Source: Patescibacteria group bacterium (GTDB lineage Bacteria > Patescibacteriota > Patescibacteriia > 2-12-FULL-60-25). Taken from it: a stretch of 64,000 nt of DNA. The position numbers were made by a program, and so were the translations under genes. The DNA is taken from the NCBI GenBank assembly GCA_031082005.1, contig JAVHLR010000001.1, forward strand, positions 873,251 to 937,250, written 5' to 3'. Shown here one piece after another: positions 53,801 to 61,035 of this stretch; positions within the stretch are counted from its first letter, which is position 1, and each line of letters opens with the position of its first letter. The notes under the pieces were generated by a model, which was not told the origin of the DNA, ran no database searches, and was given only the letters and a program-made list of their open reading frames with translations.

Positions 53801-54730
53801 AGTGGTCAAGCGGACGCCGTCCTGGTTGTACAGGTAGACGTTAGAGAAATCCGCAGACGCACCAACGCCGACGCGATGGAAGCGCAAACCGGTCACCGTG
53901 ACGTCGGACGAACCGGCGGTCAGGTTGACCTTGACGAGCGGGACAGAAGCGGCGTTGTACGGGACCGTCATGCCAGCCGGGGTGTCGGAGGCCAAAGCCA
54001 CCGTCAAAGCGCCCGTAACCGGAGTCGTGCCCGCGCAGACCGTGTCAGCCAAATCGGCTTCGCGGCCAGCCACGTCTGAACCGTTGCCGTAGGAGATCGT
54101 GGTGGTGATGACGTTCAAGGTGTTGTAGCCGTTGGCAGCGAAGGCTGCGTCAGAGCTGAACTTGCGCTTGGCGCCACTCCAAACCACATATTTGTTCGTA
54201 TCTCCAGCATACGTGATTAACGAACCGTCCGGGTGGACGTTAGTGGAGACCGAGGAACCTACAGTGTAGTTGCTGAAGTAAGCATCCGGCACGTCAACGA
54301 CGCGAGTTGCCCAAGCATCTCCGTAGAGAGCCTTGGCGACTGCCTCGGATTCGAGCCAGTGTAAGGTGCCGCACTTAGTGACGGCGTACACCTTGGGGTC
54401 GGTGGTGATCTTCACCAGCTTGGTACCTGGTCTGATCGTAACGTTGATGCTACCCATTGAGATAGCAGCGAGTTCCGAGTCAGTGATCGTTTTCACCGCG
54501 GAGAAATCGTTATACCAAGAGAAGTAAGTCTTTTCATTCGGGAATACATAGCGCATCCCGTCGGCGGCGTAGTAATACACCGCGGGACCAGAAGCCTTGA
54601 TCAGGTCGCCGGCAGACAAGGTAGCAGCGGAAGCCATGCTAGGCATGACCAACGTGCCGATCCCGACTGACCAGACGATGGTGGTCAAGGAGACAAAGGT
54701 CGAAAAAACCTTTTTAAGCATTTGATTCAT
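50843..54730 (-). CDS. S-layer-type surface protein
   Basis: 1295 residues. The signal peptide is residues 1-35 (SMASAA end). The N-terminal domain holds ASGPAVYYYAADGMRYVFP, WYNDFSAVKTITDSELAAIS, LVKITTDPKVYAVTKCGTLH and a second AGDTNKYVVWSGAKRKFSSD copy, a domain typical of abundant Patescibacteria surface proteins. The rest is a Ser/Thr/Ala/Val-rich chain of beta-sandwich-like repeats with recurring ITNxxLxxG and VxVSxVTLYQG patterns, few Cys and no membrane anchor at the C-terminus (it ends SQSQTLSL). The codon choice is very even (GTC, ACC, GCC), as expected for a highly expressed gene. It lies downstream of a sigma/anti-sigma pair, between a structured leader and a hairpin array. Confidence 0.9.
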   Translation of the reverse strand: MNQMLKKVFSTFVSLTTIVWSVGIGTLVMPSMASAATLSAGDLIKASGPAVYYYAADGMRYVFPNEKTYFSWYNDFSAVKTITDSELAAISMGSINVTIRPGTKLVKITTDPKVYAVTKCGTLHWLESEAVAKALYGDAWATRVVDVPDAYFSNYTVGSSVSTNVHPDGSLITYAGDTNKYVVWSGAKRKFSSDAAFAANGYNTLNVITTTISYGNGSDVAGREADLADTVCAGTTPVTGALTVALASDTPAGMTVPYNAASVPLVKVNLTAGSSDVTVTGLRFHRVGVGASADFSNVYLYNQDGVRLTTGRTINSSTNIVEFNALTITVPAGGMKSVYVYGDFSSPASTGGEHSFEVQDAASVVVSGSATVGGSFPVRGNVFVVGSVASARLDVTKGATPANPTIGSKEVEISNFKLTANTNDVSVSQVTLYQGGSITNSDLTNFKLYQGSTLVASAAAVESNGRIVLKFSPAYTIANGNTKVFSLKADVAGRASRTIKTYVEYTTDVTAMDLKYNAGAAVDISTNGTFDGTGTDYIEVTTQGGQLTNSFNGPATGNLSKGQLGAVLYKFALTSPDNTLEIRNLRFTLDDVTGGACKVYGSSGTAYFRNIKIKNLDTGETWMGPKELTADAASTALTFTDSQNIAAGQTINLAFVADLSSSEDTAGDFFSNGNCQYRATFSPFQTNDVRVVDTGEYLDITKIVPNQTVNGNSQTVKSSRLTVSLASNPVSSTLVKKQQNVAVAGLVLSASAESDVTITNLTLAGQAALASVNSFGGSATALANFSQRVTSLALFDGDTQVGLAKAPDTTTGKAQITNMNLTIAKGTSKTLTVKASFSSTASTTAPYDKIAVGVAAAADITAQDADSNTVTPSLDTSVTNQATGAAPSVVQTILNSGTITVQADAHPVSNIVVAGKDAWVSFAQYKATAQYENIEIDRIAILASSTNGMSADSADFVAVAIAKDGAVVGQDTLSSGATSSKDIDLTANKIVVPKDGSVQFQVWTKLSSVQASGSVSGATTGVARSGHAPALGVNTGLQNNDWDSNYVAKMNMRSTGAASGERVYAASGASHGNAMIMRKTMPVVTKQSLSSTTLANIDQDLMKFQVSADSAGSVAWKQATFSFSKSSAVALTNFRLRRGATDLDTGVYAITNATSGADLVSGSLAAGVNSGYVVVSLKPGQEESISGSGNVYTLHATVSGAASGQNVTLSFYRDSTNPLVTGYLVNSTAFGGFASSANVFHIDTAAAPSAAAAATGTFVWSDNSEIPHSSAAQTSRDWTNDLYVTDLSQSQTLSL

Positions 54731-55013
54731 ATCAACCCTGTTAAGGGTTTGAGTTGTTTTGCGTCAGGGATCCTAGTGGAATCCTTAGACGCTTGGGAGA
54801 TGAATAATTTTGCCATGCCCCCCGACAAGCATCGGGGCCGACCTTTACGGCTGGCTCGAATGTGTGCAAACGAGCGGACGTGTGGAGTTGAATCCTTTCG
54901 AAGCAGGAACGCGGATTACGCGAACGAACTTCTAGAGGCGCATCCCCCGCCCGTCAGGATGGCCGTCAACGAGAGACAGACACCCTGCGAGGCGTAAGAG
55001 CCTACAGTATCGC
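54731..55013 (-). promoter_or_regulatory. Structured 5' leader of the S-layer gene
   Basis: No convincing gene lies here. Next to the ATG, AACCCT/AGGGTT (54734-54749) forms a hairpin whose arm contains the AGGG Shine-Dalgarno sequence. An 11-pair stem spans 54761-54792 (GCGTC with GACGC outside). CCCCGA/TCGGGG (54820-54837) forms a third hairpin. GTGCAAACGAG (54864-54874) is repeated before the sigma gene (56834-56844). No promoter can be named with confidence. Confidence 0.55.
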
Positions 55014-56141
55014 TTACTGACTTTCGGGTGGCGTCCCTGTTTCGCTAGACGAGGGCGCCGTCGCTGTATCGCCGCTGTCCGCAGAAGTCGCCGAACCTGC
55101 ATCCGCGACGCCGCCGTCGGCTTCCGTCACACCCGTCTGGCTCGATGAGGCCGCAGCCAATTGATCCATCGTCTTCTGCAAAGCGAACGCTTGCGTGGTC
55201 TCGTCCTTCATCTTATCCAGGAGCTCCGGCATCTGATCGATCGTCGAGGAAGCAGTGGGTGAATTCGCCAGCATGTTTAGGGTCGATGAAACCATGGACG
55301 GCGTACCGGACGCACCGGTCGCGAACTCCAAAGGCTGATCCAACTGCGTCGCATCTGTCACGGCTTTCGCATGATCCTGCATGGCCTGCGCTAATTCTTC
55401 CGTCGGAATCAATCCTGACGACTCCTGATGTTTTTCTACCAACACCTCGATAGCCTTCGCTCCGGTTTCAGCCGCGGCCGATTGGGCATCAGTCACCTTC
55501 TCCTTCTCCTCCGGCGGCAAGCTGTCTTTAGCCTCGCCTAAAACAGCCATGACTTCGTTCGACTGCTTATCCACCATCTTCGCTGCCGCTGTCGCCGCAT
55601 CAGGAGAAGAATTTTTCGCGACGTCATTCAGCTGTTCCTTCAGGGTCTTGACGTCACGCTTCAGTATCTCGGCGACTTGCACGACCTTCTCTTTCTTGCC
55701 GTCATCCTGCGCACCCACGACTTGCTTCAGTTCATCGATGCGGCGAGAAGTATATTCCGTCTTCAGCTTGAGTTTGTCCTCTTTGGGTCCGGTCAAGACT
55801 ATCCGCGCCTGTTCAGACGCCAACTTAAGACCATACAACAAGTCTCCCGGCATCGATTTTTCCGCAGCCGAAACAGACATCACCGAACCGCCCGCGATCA
55901 CCAACACCAAGGACAACCCAGCCAAGACCGGACGGCTGATCCAGGCGAACATCTCTTGAGGGAAAAGGAATCCGTAGATCTGTTCTAGTCGCTTACCCAA
56001 AGCATCCTTCTTGGTCGGCAAAGTATTCTTGACCTGCATCAGGATCGTAGCTCGGGTATTCCGAACCCAGGCCGCATCCGGTTTGATCGATTGTCTCATC
56101 AGCTTGATCTTATCCAGCTGTTTTGTCGCTTCTTTGTTCAT
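55014..56141 (-). CDS. DUF5667-type membrane protein, probable anti-sigma factor
   Basis: 375 residues: about 70 cytoplasmic residues, one membrane helix (71-92), then a periplasm-side segment with EKSMPGDLLYGLKLASEQAR (94-113), the DUF5667 signature, a long charged helical region with coiled-coil character, and a Ser/Thr/Ala/Gly-rich low-complexity end (about 320-375). Its start overlaps the sigma gene by 32 bases. The pairing with an ECF sigma factor and the single-helix layout suggest an anti-sigma factor that senses the envelope. This is inference: no zinc anti-sigma motif is present in the short N-terminal part. Confidence 0.75.
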   Translation of the reverse strand: MNKEATKQLDKIKLMRQSIKPDAAWVRNTRATILMQVKNTLPTKKDALGKRLEQIYGFLFPQEMFAWISRPVLAGLSLVLVIAGGSVMSVSAAEKSMPGDLLYGLKLASEQARIVLTGPKEDKLKLKTEYTSRRIDELKQVVGAQDDGKKEKVVQVAEILKRDVKTLKEQLNDVAKNSSPDAATAAAKMVDKQSNEVMAVLGEAKDSLPPEEKEKVTDAQSAAAETGAKAIEVLVEKHQESSGLIPTEELAQAMQDHAKAVTDATQLDQPLEFATGASGTPSMVSSTLNMLANSPTASSTIDQMPELLDKMKDETTQAFALQKTMDQLAAASSSQTGVTEADGGVADAGSATSADSGDTATAPSSSETGTPPESQ

Positions 56142-56697
56142 GCTCTTTCAAAGCCTTCAGTGCACGATGGTATATGACCCTTACATTGCCAGGACTCTTC
56201 TCCAGTATCGTCGCTATCAGACCGAACGACAGTCCGTCCACCAGTCTCAAGCTCAATACGTCCCGATAGTCCTCTTTCAAGATGCGTATTTTCCGCAGGA
56301 GCAAAGCCACTTCGGCACCGCTCCTTATGGCATCTTCAGCTGCACCGTGATCACTGTCTTGTGCCTGTAAATATGTAGACGCAACGCCATCATCAAACGT
56401 TACAGACTGGACGCTTATCTCTTTTCCCTTTTGCCGATATTTATCGATAATCAAATTCCTGGCTATCTTGTACAACAGCGCCTTGATATTCAGTATTTCG
56501 TTATTTTCGTTGATGTACTGCCAAGCCTTGGTGAACGTTTCGTGTGTAATGTCTTGGGCGTCCTCCTTACTGGGTAATTTCAAAAAAGCGAAACGATAAA
56601 TCGCTTCCACATATCTGTCATAGATTTTGGCAAACGCTTCCGGATCCCGAGCTATTTTTAGCCGGTACAGCAAGTATTTATCGACTAGATTTGCCAT
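56110..56697 (-). CDS. ECF-type RNA polymerase sigma factor
   Basis: 195 residues. Region 2 spans about 20-85: FAKIYDRYVEAIYRFAFLKL, then SKEDAQDITHETFTKAWQYI, and ALLYKIARNLIIDKYRQK. Region 4 (about 135-185) has YRDVLSLRLVDGLSFGLIAT and a helix-turn-helix ending in NVRVIYHRALKALK. There is no region 1 or 3, as expected for ECF sigma factors. It is encoded with a likely anti-sigma factor and directly upstream of the S-layer gene, so envelope or S-layer control is probable. Confidence 0.92.
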   Translation of the reverse strand: MANLVDKYLLYRLKIARDPEAFAKIYDRYVEAIYRFAFLKLPSKEDAQDITHETFTKAWQYINENNEILNIKALLYKIARNLIIDKYRQKGKEISVQSVTFDDGVASTYLQAQDSDHGAAEDAIRSGAEVALLLRKIRILKEDYRDVLSLRLVDGLSFGLIATILEKSPGNVRVIYHRALKALKEHEQRSDKTAG

Positions 56698-56962
56698 TTA
56701 ATGGTTTGGTGGACTTACATCATTTTACGCAAAGCAAGTTAAAACGAGCCGCTCTACGCAGATATACCTGAAGCAGAGCGAGCGGCGCAATTTCGGGCAA
56801 GGCAGCGCGTTGATGACGAAAGTCCTGTTTACGGTGCAAACGAGGTAAAGGTGGTACTAATACTAGCCCAACAACCTTTTTTTTTCAAGCCTAAACAGCC
56901 TGTTTCCGACGCCTTTTAGACACACTAAAGATACTTTTTCGCCTAACGTTCGCTTCTCCTCA
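56698..56962. other. Intergenic region with hairpins between the sigma and HTH genes
   Basis: No gene is seen. GCCGCTC (56748-56754) and GAGCGGC (56780-56786) form a hairpin. GTGCAAACGAG (56834-56844) matches the S-layer leader. A plus-strand terminator-like element follows at 56847-56885. TAAAAT boxes occur before the sigma gene but without a good -35. Confidence 0.5.
56847..56885 (+). terminator. Terminator-like hairpin with a T-run and no gene before it
   Basis: AAAGGTGGT (56847-56855) and ACAACCTTT (56871-56879) pair with one mismatch, and the T-run extends to 56885. No plus-strand coding gene lies upstream for over 8 kb; the sigma gene is on the other strand. Confidence 0.5.
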
Positions 56963-57009
56963 ATTTTGTCCACACTACTGTTGACAAAATAACACTATTC
57001 ACCTACTCT
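56963..57009 (+). promoter_or_regulatory. Promoter and operator-like inverted repeat of the HTH gene
   Basis: -35 TTGACA (56981-56986), a 17-base spacer, -10 TACTCT (57004-57009), 13 bases before the ATG. ATTTTGTC (56963-56970) and GACAAAAT (56983-56990) are perfect inverted copies with centres 20 bases apart; the right half covers the -35. Autoregulation is plausible. Confidence 0.6.
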
Positions 57010-57022
57010 AACCAACAAAGAT

Positions 57023-57295
57023 ATGCCGACCGACAATGCCGTACGCGTCACTATCTCCGAAGCAGCAAGACTGTTTGGCGTAAACCCGCGAACAATCCGA
57101 CGAGCCATAGCTACAGGAGAAATCCGCTATATCGTTGTCCAGGGCAGATACAAAGTATTATTCGAGTCACTCGTGACTTGGTCTCAACGTAAAACCAGCG
57201 TACGCAACAAAACCAACTCTCACGGCATCGGCCAATGGGTCGATCAATGGAAAATAAAGAACGCAAGATATTCCCCGCGTCCTCCGGCAGAATAG
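57023..57295 (+). CDS. Small helix-turn-helix DNA-binding protein (excisionase/MerR-like)
   Basis: 90 residues. VTISEAARLFGVNPRTIRR (9-27) is a HTH_17-type helix-turn-helix, followed by AIATGEIRYIVVQGRYKVLF with the short beta-wing of excisionase-like proteins. The C-terminal 40 residues are basic and Trp-containing with no recognisable domain. Such proteins in Patescibacteria are often stand-alone regulators rather than phage excisionases; no integrase is nearby. It is encoded next to the ECF sigma gene, on the other strand. Confidence 0.83.
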   Translation: MPTDNAVRVTISEAARLFGVNPRTIRRAIATGEIRYIVVQGRYKVLFESLVTWSQRKTSVRNKTNSHGIGQWVDQWKIKNARYSPRPPAE

Positions 57296-57318
57296 TCCTG
57301 CCGGCCATCGAAATCTTT

Positions 57319-58974
57319 CTACCGCTCGACGACCCCTTTGTCCTGCGCTTTTTCGTCAGCCGTCAAATTCGTATCCACGTTTTTCGCCGTCACCTGGACT
57401 ACTTCACCGAATTCGTCCGTGGCTTCGACCGAACTATCCGACAGCAAATCAGCATACAGACCCTCCTGGGTCTCATCCGGCCGCAATTCGACTTCAAACC
57501 CAAAAGTTATTTTTCCTGATCCCGCCAGCCCGATCTCATCAGCCGACATCTCGACGTTCGTTCCGGAGAAAGAAAAATCCAACGGTATCGTCGAAGCGAA
57601 CTGTCCTGTCGCACTGACGTTCTTCGCCAACTTCGCCTTATACACCAGGTCGCGCAAAGAACGATCGAACGGACCGAGCGTCCACAGGATCCAATATCGC
57701 GTCTTCTCTCCGACGACGGGCGGCAACGGCCCCAACCCCAACTGATCGCCGCTCTGCGTGTAGTAACGTGCCTGCACATCGAACGGCAGACGCGCGGGCT
57801 CGGCCTCGACCGCGCGACCGGACAAAAAATAATCCGTCCCATCGAACCGCGCTGCGAAAATCAATCTGCCGGATGCTGGATCCTCCGGTTCTTTGAGCGG
57901 TACCTCTCCTTGGCCCTCCTGCAGATCTATCGCATCGAAGAAGATTTGTCTGAAGGCAGACGTTTCTTTTTCGACGACGACAAGACGTGCACCGGACCGC
58001 GCTTCAGAGTACTGGACAGTCTTCCCTTCAGCCGAAGCCGTCTGGCGTATCCCATCTATCACGACAGGAACAGTCACATCTCGGACCAGATCCAGTTCAA
58101 GCTGATCCACTTTACGGCCGCCTGATTGCAGATGGAGCATGAAATTCAGTCGGTCTTTTTCCAGACTATCGCCTACATCCAGGAACACGATCTTTTGGCT
58201 CTTTGCCGGAAGTCCCTGCAGAGAATAGACGCCATCTTCGCCCAATGATGCGCGCGACGCACCCGTCGATCCGGCCAAGACGATGCTTATCGGGCTGCTC
58301 GTGGCCGTCGATCGATTCTCGATGACGACCGGGATCTGCGCATCTTCAGAAACCCCACCGACAGGGAACAGGGTCCTCAACCTAAGCGCGGACGAGTGGA
58401 CACTCCGCGCATCGCTGCCGATCAAAGTCTGCTCGAACAGGATCGGGTGATACTGGCTAAGCGAAAAACCCAAAGCCACGCGCGTATTGATTGTCGCATC
58501 CAGATGCACCAACAGTCTTTGCGTGACGACCTCACCTGGAGATAGGCTACCGATCGTCCATGTCCCGTCGTTTGCCGCAGCCGGCCAAGCTTGAATCAGA
58601 TCCATTTCTTCCGGCAGGCGCAATCCTACCTTCACCCCGGTGTGCGTCCGTCCATCAGTCACCCGCACCTTAAGCTCCAAAGGGATCACGTCCGCCGTCC
58701 TCAATTCAGGCGTCGCGAAAGAGACCTCCAGACCCGGATCAGCCGTCTGCATTCCCCGAAAAATCAGGACCAGATTGAATATCAGCAAAGTACCGAGGAT
58801 CGCCAGCAGGAAAGCATCGAATGCAAAAACCAAGCGCGCGAAACGATAACGCCCCGCGTACCTCCGCCTGAACACGTGCCTGACGTGCGAGGTGACGGCG
58901 CGGGCAGGCGCAGCAGCGACCTGACTCGAAGAAGCGATCAACCCGCTGCCATAATTTTTTTTCTGCTTTCCCAT
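57319..58974 (-). CDS. Single-pass membrane protein with extracellular beta-sandwich-like domains
   Basis: 551 residues. A basic cytoplasmic tail (1-48) is followed by one membrane helix (about 49-72) and a long outer part. That part contains segments resembling DUF11/CARDB-type repeats (VIPLELKVRVTDGRTHTGVK; EDAQIPVVIENRSTATSSPI) and no enzymatic motif that I recognise. It follows the glycoside-hydrolase-like gene upstream by 13 bases with an AGGA site, so the two are probably co-transcribed. A cell-envelope scaffold or adhesion role is possible. Confidence 0.65.
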   Translation of the reverse strand: MGKQKKNYGSGLIASSSQVAAAPARAVTSHVRHVFRRRYAGRYRFARLVFAFDAFLLAILGTLLIFNLVLIFRGMQTADPGLEVSFATPELRTADVIPLELKVRVTDGRTHTGVKVGLRLPEEMDLIQAWPAAANDGTWTIGSLSPGEVVTQRLLVHLDATINTRVALGFSLSQYHPILFEQTLIGSDARSVHSSALRLRTLFPVGGVSEDAQIPVVIENRSTATSSPISIVLAGSTGASRASLGEDGVYSLQGLPAKSQKIVFLDVGDSLEKDRLNFMLHLQSGGRKVDQLELDLVRDVTVPVVIDGIRQTASAEGKTVQYSEARSGARLVVVEKETSAFRQIFFDAIDLQEGQGEVPLKEPEDPASGRLIFAARFDGTDYFLSGRAVEAEPARLPFDVQARYYTQSGDQLGLGPLPPVVGEKTRYWILWTLGPFDRSLRDLVYKAKLAKNVSATGQFASTIPLDFSFSGTNVEMSADEIGLAGSGKITFGFEVELRPDETQEGLYADLLSDSSVEATDEFGEVVQVTAKNVDTNLTADEKAQDKGVVER

Positions 58975-58987
58975 ATTTTTCCTGCAG

Positions 58988-60997
58988 TTAAATCGCCGAC
59001 ATTCCCCCCACTAAAATCTCATCGATCCCGTCGCCATTCAGATCCGCTGCACCGACGTCTATCCCGTTCGCCGTTTGTTGCTCGCCTAAATCGATTTCTC
59101 GCTTAAGATTACCGCGTGCGTCAAAAATACGCACCCTGGGTTTCGCTCCACGTCCTGAACCGACGACGACCTCATCTTTCCCATCCCCATCGACGTCCCC
59201 GGAAGCCACCGACGCACCGCCGGCATCGTTCGGATTGAATGCGAAAAACGAACCACCCCAAGGCTTGCCGTCGGTTTTCCAAATACGTATATGCGGTCCT
59301 CCGCCAGGTCCGGCTGCAGTGATCACCTCGCGCATCCCATCCCCATCCAAATCCCCCATCGCCACGCGCACGCCTCCGCCGAAAAGCGGCATGTATGCCG
59401 ACCAACGGACAAGCTCTTTGCCGTTCCAGGCGAAAATCCGCGTTTCAGGCGGTTTGCCTTCACGACCGATCACGATCTCCAAAGCCGTATCGCGGTTTGC
59501 GTTGCCGACAGCCAAATAAAGCGTTCCTGAATAAGCAGAACCGAAGGGCCTGAAGACCACCGGCTTGCGCGTTCCGCCGAAACTCACCGTGATCGTCCCC
59601 TTCAATGCAGAGACCACATCGTCTAATCCGTCACGATCCAGATCCGCGATATGAAGAGTCGCCCCACCCTGCTCATCCCCGCGCTGCGCAAAAAATCCGT
59701 TTTGCGTCTGTTGCCCTCCCATATCGTAAGCTCTGATGAAAGCACCATTCAAAAAAGAAGTACCGACGATATCGCTTGTCTCCAAGCGCTTGATCAGCAA
59801 GAGACCGTCCTGCGCGGCAAGAGTCACGCTGTTCACCACCGCACCGTCATTTGTCTTCTTGTCCTGCGAGCCGCGCAATTTCTCGTACACGCCAGGTAAT
59901 GCGACTTTTTGCGCTTTCGTCGTGCTGTTCACCAAGACCAGACCGTTATCATAACTCCGCATCCAAACCGCAGGCACGGAGCCTTTGCCTGTCGCCGCAG
60001 ACAGAATGCGCGGCCCGCCCTTTGCCCGACCTAGCGGGACTTCATATTCGTCGTACCACCAGACGACATGATGGTTGTAATCGCCTTGATCGAAGGAATA
60101 TAAACTACCCGCGGTCAACGCGCTCCCCAACCCGAAACGCATCAAGCGATAATCTTTCTGGTCGGGACGATTGTCCGTATTCACGTTTATCGCGGTGTAC
60201 GCCGGCGTCATGTTCTTGGACAGCGTATCCCTGACCTCTTGGAAATTCGGGCCCCAACTCCAACTCGGGAAATGCTCGAACATCACGCCATGCAACTGAT
60301 CGGCATACGCAGCGCCGCCATTCCCGAGCAGGATGGCATTGGGGCTATACTGCCTGATCAAACGCAGCATCTTCTTCATGCCGGCGTTCCACGCCTTATC
60401 CGCCGTCGCTTTATCGTCGGCTTTGCCGTTCCGATCCAAGTCGTAGCTCGATTTCGCGAAATGCGAGATGCCGTCGAACACGTTGTCCAAAAATATCCCG
60501 TCCCACATCCCGCTCGCCATGATTTCGTCACGGATAAAACGGGGGAAATACTCATTCCATTTTTCGCCTGATTGGCCTTGATCGGTCACGTTCAGCATAG
60601 GCTGACCTGGCCAAAAATAGACCCGCTCGCCACTCGGTCCCGCAACCCACCAATCGCTTCTGATGGCCGCACCCAAACGCGCGAACGGGTAATTCGCCGG
60701 CTCTGAATAATGCGCCACCGCATATTCCTCGGTCGGCAGATAGGCCAATATCTTGATCTTCGGGTTCATCTGACGCAGACGCAAAATCTTATCCGGATAA
60801 CGCGCCTGCTGGTTGGCGTCCAGCACCACCACGTCCCATCGAGCCAAAGTCGCTAGATCCTCATCACGTATCTGCCAATCAAGATAAAGATTGATGATCG
60901 TCGGCGATCCCGACACATCGCTTGCCGCATCTACCGGAATGGCAGCCTGCCACACCAGGTAGGTTGCCATGACGGACAAAAGTATGATGCGTCTCAT
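58988..60997 (-). CDS. Secreted glycoside-hydrolase-like protein with FG-GAP repeats
   Basis: 669 residues with a signal peptide (1-24). Residues 30-330 look like a TIM-barrel glycosidase of the putative GHL family: IINLYLDW, KILAYLPTEEYA, WDGIFLDNVFDG (acidic D166, D171), AILLGNGG and FEHFPSW. Residues 440-669 carry FG-GAP/VCBS repeats with calcium-type motifs DLDRDGLDD, DLDGDGMRE, DVDGDGKDE and DLNGDGIDE. The protein would be exported and may bind or trim surface glycan. The substrate is unknown; the barrel call rests on pattern rather than a strong family match. Confidence 0.72.
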   Translation of the reverse strand: MRRIILLSVMATYLVWQAAIPVDAASDVSGSPTIINLYLDWQIRDEDLATLARWDVVVLDANQQARYPDKILRLRQMNPKIKILAYLPTEEYAVAHYSEPANYPFARLGAAIRSDWWVAGPSGERVYFWPGQPMLNVTDQGQSGEKWNEYFPRFIRDEIMASGMWDGIFLDNVFDGISHFAKSSYDLDRNGKADDKATADKAWNAGMKKMLRLIRQYSPNAILLGNGGAAYADQLHGVMFEHFPSWSWGPNFQEVRDTLSKNMTPAYTAINVNTDNRPDQKDYRLMRFGLGSALTAGSLYSFDQGDYNHHVVWWYDEYEVPLGRAKGGPRILSAATGKGSVPAVWMRSYDNGLVLVNSTTKAQKVALPGVYEKLRGSQDKKTNDGAVVNSVTLAAQDGLLLIKRLETSDIVGTSFLNGAFIRAYDMGGQQTQNGFFAQRGDEQGGATLHIADLDRDGLDDVVSALKGTITVSFGGTRKPVVFRPFGSAYSGTLYLAVGNANRDTALEIVIGREGKPPETRIFAWNGKELVRWSAYMPLFGGGVRVAMGDLDGDGMREVITAAGPGGGPHIRIWKTDGKPWGGSFFAFNPNDAGGASVASGDVDGDGKDEVVVGSGRGAKPRVRIFDARGNLKREIDLGEQQTANGIDVGAADLNGDGIDEILVGGMSAI

Positions 60998-61003
60998 GTT
61001 TAG

Positions 61004-61032
61004 AACTTAGCAGAATCAAGATGGTTATTCAA
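61004..61032 (-). promoter_or_regulatory. Candidate promoter of the glycoside-hydrolase-like gene
   Basis: Read on the minus strand: -35 TTGAAT (61032-61027), a 17-base spacer, -10 TAAGTT (61009-61004), six bases before the ATG at 60997. The message is predicted to be leaderless. Confidence 0.5.
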
Positions 61033-61035
61033 CGT

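Noticed and set aside
54722-54997. 91-codon plus-strand open frame in the S-layer leader
   Set aside because: It has no Shine-Dalgarno site or domain and an odd composition, and it overlaps the leader hairpins and the S-layer start; it is most likely noncoding.
57023-57295. HTH protein as a phage excisionase
   Set aside because: There is no integrase, attachment site or phage gene in the window, and the gene has its own promoter next to a sigma factor gene.
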